In this document: positions 59,222 to 64,000 of the stretch, piece by piece
Numbering within the stretch: the stretch's first letter is position 1
Layout: each line of letters begins with the position of its first letter
Source of the DNA: Fen-1301 sp963786395
GTDB taxonomy: Bacteria > Bacteroidota > Ignavibacteria > Ignavibacteriales > Ignavibacteriaceae
Reading direction: 5' to 3'
Assembly: GCA_963786395.1 (NCBI GenBank)
Contig: CAWAZD010000014.1
Location: 1-64,000, forward strand
DNA: 64,000 bases
Program-made: the position numbers and the translations under genes
The notes under the pieces: generated by a model
What the model was told of the DNA's origin: nothing
Seen by the model: the letters and a program-made list of their open reading frames with translations, nothing else
The model's database searches: none

Positions 59222-61549
59222 ATGAATAGAATGAAACATAATTTTGAAATGTTGTTACTGCCATTGCTGCTTTTCTTGATTATCAATGGCTGCAGCGACA
59301 GATTAGGGATTGTAACGCCCCCGATTATCAACTCACCCCAGGTTAGTCTGACAGATCCTTTAAATTCATCAACGGCTGTGGCATTGAACCAGAAAATTGC
59401 AGCAACATTCAGTAAGGCGATGGATGCATCGACCATTACAGAATCGACATTTACTTTAATGATTGGTACAACACCAATCTCAGGTTTTGTGTCTTATTCC
59501 GGTATAACCGCAATTTTTTCACCAACAAACAACCTGGAAGCAAATACAACATACACTGTCTCGATAACAACTGGAGCCAAAGATCCTGATGGCAATCCTC
59601 TTTTAGATAAATATGTTTGGGGCTTTACAACAGGCTCAGATGTTGTTGTAACACCACCAGAGGTAAGTTTAACAGATCCAATAAATGCGGCAACAAATGT
59701 GGGAATAAACCAAAAAATAGCCGCAACTTTTACTAAGACAATGGATGCTTCGACTATTCAAGCAACGACATTTGAATTAACTCAAGGCACAACACCTGTT
59801 CCATCATTTATATCCTATTCCGGTACAACAGCAATTTTAGCCCCATCAGCCAATCTTGCGCCAGGTACTGTTTATACGGTTACAATTACAAACGGAGTAA
59901 AGGATCTTACAGGAAATGCCATGGTAAACAATTATGTCTGGACTTTTACTACAGGTTCAACAACAATTGTCACTGCACCGACAGTAAGTTCAACAGACCC
60001 AAATAATTTAGCAACAGGAGTTGTTTTAAGCCAAAAAGTTGCAGCGACTTTTAGTAAAACTATGGACGCTACTACTATTACGTCTGCAACATTCACATTA
60101 GCGCATGGTTCAACATCTGTACAGGGATTTGTTTCCTATACCGGAGTAGTTGCCACTTTTACACCGGCAATCAATCTTCTGGCAAACACATTATATACAG
60201 CCACGATTACAACCGGCGCAAAAGATCTTGCAGGCAATGCAATTGCAAATAATTATATATGGACATTTACAACGGGATTAGCTCCTGTAATTACAATACC
60301 AACAGTATTATCTACTGATCCAATAAATGGTGAAACTAATGTTGTTTTTAACAAGGTAGTCAAAGCAACTTTTAGTAAGACAATGGATAACTCAACAATT
60401 ACAACAGCAACATTTACATTGATGCAGGGGTCAACATTTGTTGCCGGCTCCATAAGTTTATCTGGTAATATTGCGGCATACACACCTTCAAGGGATCTAA
60501 TGTCAAACACAGATTATACAGCCACAATAACAACCGGGGCAAAGGATATTACGGGTAATGCAATAGCCAGTAACTATGTTTGGACTTTTAAGACCATAGT
60601 AACGAATACAATATCGTTATCATCCATTCCGGCGATTGGCGGAAATACAACCGGAGGCGGTACATATAATTCCGGCACCTTAGTAACAGTAACTGCAACA
60701 CCAAATGCAGGATATTCATTTATCAATTGGACAGAAAACGGAATTATAATATCGACAAATGCAAACTATCAGTTTACACTAACAGTAAACAGAAAATTAG
60801 CAGCGAACTTTGTTACAGGTCCTATAGTACCTCTTGGAGGCGCAGCTACATTTGGAGGTTTTGGTGGAAGTGCTGGTTTGACGAATCAGGGAATTTTTAC
60901 AGTAGTTAATGGCGATATAGGAACAACTGCTGCATCTACATTAGTAACAGGATTCCACGATGGGGACGGAAATGTATTTACAGAAACGCCACTTAATGCA
61001 GGACTGGTGACCGGAGTAATAAACTGTGCTCCACCAGCTCCAGGAACCGCCGAAAAATTTACTATAGCTCAACAGGCACTTGCAGATGCAACAACAGCGT
61101 TTAATTACTTAGCAGGTCTTCCCGGTGGTACTGATCCGGGTGCAGGTGAATTAGGCAATTTAGTATTAGCCCCGGGTACTTACACGGCAGCCCTGGGAAC
61201 ATTTGGTATAACTTCAGGCGACCTTACACTTGATGCCAAGAATAATCCTAATGCGGTATTTATTTTCCAGATGGCAAAGTCACTTACAGTTGGTCTGGCA
61301 GGACAAGCCAGAAGTATTATTCTGGTAAATGGCGCACAAGCTAAAAATGTATTCTGGCAGGTTGGCAGTGCAGCAACAATTAATGGTGCAGGCGGCGGAA
61401 CAATGGTAGGGACAATAATCTCCTACTCGGGAGTCAGTTTCTCTACTGCAGGCAATGTTATATTAACAGTGCTGAACGGCAGAGCTTTAAGTCTCCATGC
61501 TTCGGTTACTTTAGTGAACACCATTGTGAATGTGCCGTCAGCAAAATAA
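59222..61549 (+). CDS. Lipoprotein with four Ig-like (Big_5) repeats and a DUF3494 domain
   Basis: A 775-residue surface lipoprotein: signal with lipobox FLIINGCSD; four tandem Ig-like repeats of about 105 residues, each with DP.N..T.V..N and ATFSKTMDASTI ... TFTT (residues about 35-455); a Gly-rich repeat domain (SIPAIGGNTTGGGTYNSGT, about 460-530); and a C-terminal DUF3494 domain (VPLGGAATFGGFGGSAGLTNQ ... KNVFWQVGSAATING). It has no T9SS tail, unlike the other DUF3494 protein, so it should be anchored by lipid. Adhesin or ice-binding role inferred from family only. OmpA follows 55 bp later. Confidence 0.9.
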   Translation: MNRMKHNFEMLLLPLLLFLIINGCSDRLGIVTPPIINSPQVSLTDPLNSSTAVALNQKIAATFSKAMDASTITESTFTLMIGTTPISGFVSYSGITAIFSPTNNLEANTTYTVSITTGAKDPDGNPLLDKYVWGFTTGSDVVVTPPEVSLTDPINAATNVGINQKIAATFTKTMDASTIQATTFELTQGTTPVPSFISYSGTTAILAPSANLAPGTVYTVTITNGVKDLTGNAMVNNYVWTFTTGSTTIVTAPTVSSTDPNNLATGVVLSQKVAATFSKTMDATTITSATFTLAHGSTSVQGFVSYTGVVATFTPAINLLANTLYTATITTGAKDLAGNAIANNYIWTFTTGLAPVITIPTVLSTDPINGETNVVFNKVVKATFSKTMDNSTITTATFTLMQGSTFVAGSISLSGNIAAYTPSRDLMSNTDYTATITTGAKDITGNAIASNYVWTFKTIVTNTISLSSIPAIGGNTTGGGTYNSGTLVTVTATPNAGYSFINWTENGIIISTNANYQFTLTVNRKLAANFVTGPIVPLGGAATFGGFGGSAGLTNQGIFTVVNGDIGTTAASTLVTGFHDGDGNVFTETPLNAGLVTGVINCAPPAPGTAEKFTIAQQALADATTAFNYLAGLPGGTDPGAGELGNLVLAPGTYTAALGTFGITSGDLTLDAKNNPNAVFIFQMAKSLTVGLAGQARSIILVNGAQAKNVFWQVGSAATINGAGGGTMVGTIISYSGVSFSTAGNVILTVLNGRALSLHASVTLVNTIVNVPSAK

Positions 61550-61604
61550 TAAATATAATTTAACAATAAATAAGTTTTTTAAAATAATATAAAAGGTATC
61601 TAAA

Positions 61605-62708
61605 ATGAAAATTTTTATAATCATGCTTGCAGCGCTATTAACCATAGGGGTAGGAGTATCTCAGGCACAAATAACAACCAATAGCTGGGAAGCCGGTTTT
61701 GGATTTGATTTTCCCAGATATAGTTCGGTAAACATAACCTCCTTAAATTCCGATTACGGGTTTCACTTATCACTCCAGAGAAATTTTTCTGAGAATGTTG
61801 GAATAAGATTTAAAGCCGGATATTCTCATTTGGAAGGACAATGGAATGATGCATTTCTTAATCCTGTTTTGCAAACGACAGGTTTATTAACCGGTGATCT
61901 TGATTTGATGTATTATTTTGTTCCATGCGCGCCTGTATCGCCATATCTGTTTGCTGGAGTTGGCGGCAATTGGAAACACATTAAAAACGGACAGACACTT
62001 TTGCCGGATGACAGCAGGTTTGGATCTCAATTAAATGTAGGCGCCGGCGTTGAGTTCAAGATATACCGTGACTGGAGTGTTACCGGTGAATTTGGTTATC
62101 ATGTTACAAACAATTCAGAACTTGACGGAACAATTAGTCCCGCTGAGTTGAATGGCAGAGATGCATATATGGTTCTTAGCGCCGGAGTAAATTACTTTTT
62201 TGATAAAGGCGAACCATCTAAAATGTGTGAACCTTGTAAAGGTTTAAGTGAAAAAGTATGTCCCGACCTGACTGACTATAACAGAATTGAAGAAATGATA
62301 GTTAAGCATATACCAAAAGAAGTTATTAAAGAAGTTGTTGTAGATAAATATATCGTAGCAGTTTCAAATGACAGATTGGTTTTAATAGGAGTAAATTTCG
62401 CGTTTGATAAATCGGATCTTTTACCGGAGTCATATCCAGTACTTGACCAATCAGTTAAGTTGTTGAATGACAAGCCGGAGATAAATGTAGAGATTGAAGG
62501 ATATACTGATTACGTTGGTACTGATGCATATAACCAGACTCTTTCAGTAGAAAGAGCTCAAACGGTAAAGACTTATCTTGTTTCAAAAGGGATAAGTGAA
62601 ACCAGACTTACAGTAGTTGGTTATGGAAAGAACAATCCTGTTGCAGATAATAACACGGATGAAGGAAGAAGAATGAACAGACGAATCGTCTTTAAGATTA
62701 TAAAATAG
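61605..62708 (+). CDS. OmpA-family outer-membrane protein
   Basis: A 367-residue protein: signal peptide ending VSQAQI, an eight-stranded barrel-like half (NSWEAGFGFDF ... GVNYFFDKG), a short linker with two Cys pairs (MCEPCKGLSEKVCPD), then the OmpA domain (NFAFDKSDLLPESYPVLDQSV; VGYGKNNPVADNNTDEGRRMNRR). Anchors the outer membrane to peptidoglycan. No TSP3 repeats, unlike 46725-48140. Shares the E10 transcript, and a terminator follows. Confidence 0.92.
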   Translation: MKIFIIMLAALLTIGVGVSQAQITTNSWEAGFGFDFPRYSSVNITSLNSDYGFHLSLQRNFSENVGIRFKAGYSHLEGQWNDAFLNPVLQTTGLLTGDLDLMYYFVPCAPVSPYLFAGVGGNWKHIKNGQTLLPDDSRFGSQLNVGAGVEFKIYRDWSVTGEFGYHVTNNSELDGTISPAELNGRDAYMVLSAGVNYFFDKGEPSKMCEPCKGLSEKVCPDLTDYNRIEEMIVKHIPKEVIKEVVVDKYIVAVSNDRLVLIGVNFAFDKSDLLPESYPVLDQSVKLLNDKPEINVEIEGYTDYVGTDAYNQTLSVERAQTVKTYLVSKGISETRLTVVGYGKNNPVADNNTDEGRRMNRRIVFKIIK

Positions 62709-62731
62709 TTAGACCTTTAATTAAACAACCG

Positions 62732-62769
62732 AAGTCCCTGGAACATGCAGTTACAGGGACTTTTATTAT
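62732..62769 (+). terminator. Rho-independent terminator after the second ompA
   Basis: Stem AAGTCCCTG / CAGGGACTT with a 13-base loop, followed by TTATTATG. It ends the E10 unit. Confidence 0.82.
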
Positions 62770-62785
62770 GCTCTCTCAAAAGGAG

Positions 62786-62816
62786 TAGTTCCTTTTTCAT
62801 CCCTTTGCACTATTGT
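62786..62816 (+). promoter_or_regulatory. 31-bp island element, copy E11
   Basis: Left TAGTTC, core TTTTCATCC, right GCACTATTGT. It ends 123 bp before 62939. TACTTTG, resembling the Bacteroidetes -7 box TANNTTTG, lies about 14 bp further downstream. Confidence 0.85.
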
Positions 62817-62938
62817 CCAAACTTAAATTACTTTGTATTATTCAAGCATAAATTTAAGAAACAATTTTTTTAATATGCACTGTTTTTTCATGAGTTTATC
62901 ATAGATGAAACAGCTCAATAAAATAAAGGATAAATATT

Positions 62939-63478
62939 ATGCGTTATATTTTTTTAGCAGCTACAGTACTAATGTTATGGGGGTTTTCGGGTACCTCATA
63001 TGCACAGATACATATCAATGCCAATTTAAATCTTGGCAGCCAACCAGTTTGGGGACCAACCGGTTATGATTATGTAGAGAATTATTATATGCCGGATATT
63101 GAGGTTTATTATAATGTTCCATCTCATCGTTATTATTATAATGAAAACGGGCGCTGGATTTACAGTTCAAACATGCCTGCACGTTATCGTAACTATGATC
63201 TCTATAATTCTCACAAAGTAGTAATTAATGATCGTAATCCCTGGAGAAATCATGACAATTATAGAAATCAATATTCATCATTCAGAGGTCAGCGCGATCA
63301 GCAGCCCATCCGTGACAGCCATGAGTCTAAATATTTTGTGAATAAAAATCATCCTCAGCATAATACATATATACAGCAGCAGAAGCATGACAACGGAAAC
63401 CACTTTGGTCAGAACAAAGGCAATAAGGGTAATAACGGAAATGGTAAAGGCAACAAGGATAACAAAGACAAAAAATAA
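62939..63478 (+). CDS. Secreted Tyr/Asn-rich protein, unknown
   Basis: A 179-residue protein with a signal peptide ending SYAQ. The mature part has PVWGPTGYDYVENYYMPDIE, then YYNVPSHRYYYNENGRWIY, a tyrosine-rich pattern of small periplasmic proteins seen in Bacteroidetes. The last 50 residues are basic and low-complexity (His, Asn, Gly, Lys: NKGNKGNNGNGKGNKDNK). Function unknown. Single-gene unit with its own E11 element and terminator. Confidence 0.8.
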   Translation: MRYIFLAATVLMLWGFSGTSYAQIHINANLNLGSQPVWGPTGYDYVENYYMPDIEVYYNVPSHRYYYNENGRWIYSSNMPARYRNYDLYNSHKVVINDRNPWRNHDNYRNQYSSFRGQRDQQPIRDSHESKYFVNKNHPQHNTYIQQQKHDNGNHFGQNKGNKGNNGNGKGNKDNKDKK

Positions 63479-63501
63479 TCTGACTCTATCATAATAGTAA
63501 G

Positions 63502-63552
63502 ATACCTGTTTTGAATTGACTGTGAAACTTCATTTCGAAACAGGTATTTTTA
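63502..63552 (+). terminator. Terminator after the last island gene
   Basis: Perfect 10-bp stem ATACCTGTTT / AAACAGGTAT with a 26-base loop that has its own partial pairing, followed by TTTT. Confidence 0.75.
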
Positions 63553-63856
63553 TGACCTAACCGAATTTTGTTAATACGGCTATTAGGGCGTAATAATATT
63601 CTGAAAGAAATATGTTGAAAGTTAGAAAGTGGGCAGAAGGAAAAGGCGTTACTTAGTCGTTGCTTAGCCGTTAGTAAGGTGTTGGGTGGGGGATTGAATT
63701 AGGAAGATAAAAATCGGGCGGTCGGTAAATTTTACCAATTTTTCAGCCAAACAGCCGAAAAAAAAGTACCCCTCTATTTATTAATACCAAAAACACCCGT
63801 TTTTTGCCACGGTTTTTTGAAGAATTAATATTGCGATGACATCCGTCACATAATGA
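63553..63856. other. Intergenic region with short tandem units
   Basis: No gene seen. At 63646-63677 three 10-11-bp units (GCGTTACTTA, GTCGTTGCTTA, GCCGTTAGTAA) follow one another, in the style of the array at 17291-17330. It marks the end of the stress island; the following gene is on the other strand. Confidence 0.5.
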
Positions 63857-64000
63857 TTACCGGATTATCTTCTTAATCAGTTTAGGTCCCTTAACTTTCT
63901 TATTAGAAAATTCAACCGCCTTTAGCAATCTTTCCTTGCCAGCGGCAAGCTTAGATTTTGAGTCAGAATATAATTCTGCAATTACATCCCCCCTCTTACA
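63857..64000 (-). CDS. Pyrimidine-nucleoside (thymidine) phosphorylase, C-terminal end only
   Basis: Reading leftwards from the window edge: CKRGDVIAELYSDSKSKL, then AGKERLLKAVEFSN and KVKGPKLIKKIIR before a TAA at 63857-63859. The KRGDVIAELYS block is typical of the C-terminal domain of pyrimidine-nucleoside phosphorylases (DeoA/Pdp), which split thymidine or uridine with phosphate. Only 47 residues are visible, so the exact enzyme is not certain. Confidence 0.65.
   Translation of the reverse strand, partial: CKRGDVIAELYSDSKSKLAAGKERLLKAVEFSNKKVKGPKLIKKIIR

Noticed and set aside
32087..62816. The 31-bp elements as a miniature transposon or as sigma-54 promoters
   Set aside because: They keep one orientation relative to genes, have no target duplications, and the flanks are unrelated; the GG...GC (-24/-12) pattern of sigma-54 is absent.

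Overview
The window looks like a chromosomal segment of a low-GC, Gram-negative bacterium from the Bacteroidetes/Chlorobi/Ignavibacteria side of the tree. Several secreted proteins end in a type IX secretion (T9SS type A) sorting domain with the FPNPFNPxTxIxY block. Outer-membrane OmpA proteins, an Mla lipid-transport system and a hybrid two-component protein of the Bacteroidetes type point the same way. Order and species cannot be fixed from this sequence alone.

Layout. 1-3.6 kb: a T9SS tail remnant, an IS4-family insertion sequence sitting inside a dispersed palindromic repeat, and a broken L,D-transpeptidase gene. 3.7-10.8 kb: a small membrane protein, a heavily frameshifted hybrid sensor kinase/response regulator, two frameshifted envelope genes and an HD-domain protein. 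10.9-17.0 kb (minus strand): a heat-shock cluster hsp20, cbpA, htpG, clpB. 17.0-17.5 kb: a divergent intergenic region with operator-like direct repeats and a helix-phased 10-bp repeat array. 17.5-21.5 kb (plus): mnmE, mnmG, rsmG with two parS sites between mnmE and mnmG, which suggests the replication origin is close. 21.5-30.3 kb: a PAP2 phosphatase, an SDR, mfd, broken secreted-protein genes and an SPFH/prohibitin gene, with several small dispersed palindromes.

30.5-63.5 kb is an all-plus-strand envelope/stress island and the most interesting part. It holds two DUF5670-AsmA-like gene pairs, a DUF3943 protein, a PAP2 phosphatase, two DUF3494 (ice-binding-like) proteins, a giant cyclic beta-glucan synthase homologue, two OmpA proteins, a secreted polysaccharide deacetylase, a double-domain KaiC-like ATPase with a LuxR/NarL-type response regulator, CsbD, LysE and NRAMP-like transporters, and MlaE-MlaF-MlaD. 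Eleven putative transcription units here are each preceded by one copy of an ungapped 31-bp element. It is always in the same orientation and 71-152 bp before the first start codon. The invariant parts are TAGT-N-C, TTTTCATCC, a G at position 22 and AT at 27-28. I found no copy in the first 32 kb. This reads as the cis-element of a single envelope/osmotic/cold-stress regulon, and the response regulator encoded inside it is the obvious candidate controller.

Quality note. Many genes carry single-base frameshifts, including housekeeping genes (mnmE, clpB), while others of several kb (mnmG, htpG, mfd) are clean. I read most of these as sequence errors, but the density in the L,D-transpeptidase, the hybrid two-component gene and the 27-29 kb lipoprotein could mean real decay. 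The right edge cuts a pyrimidine-nucleoside phosphorylase gene.
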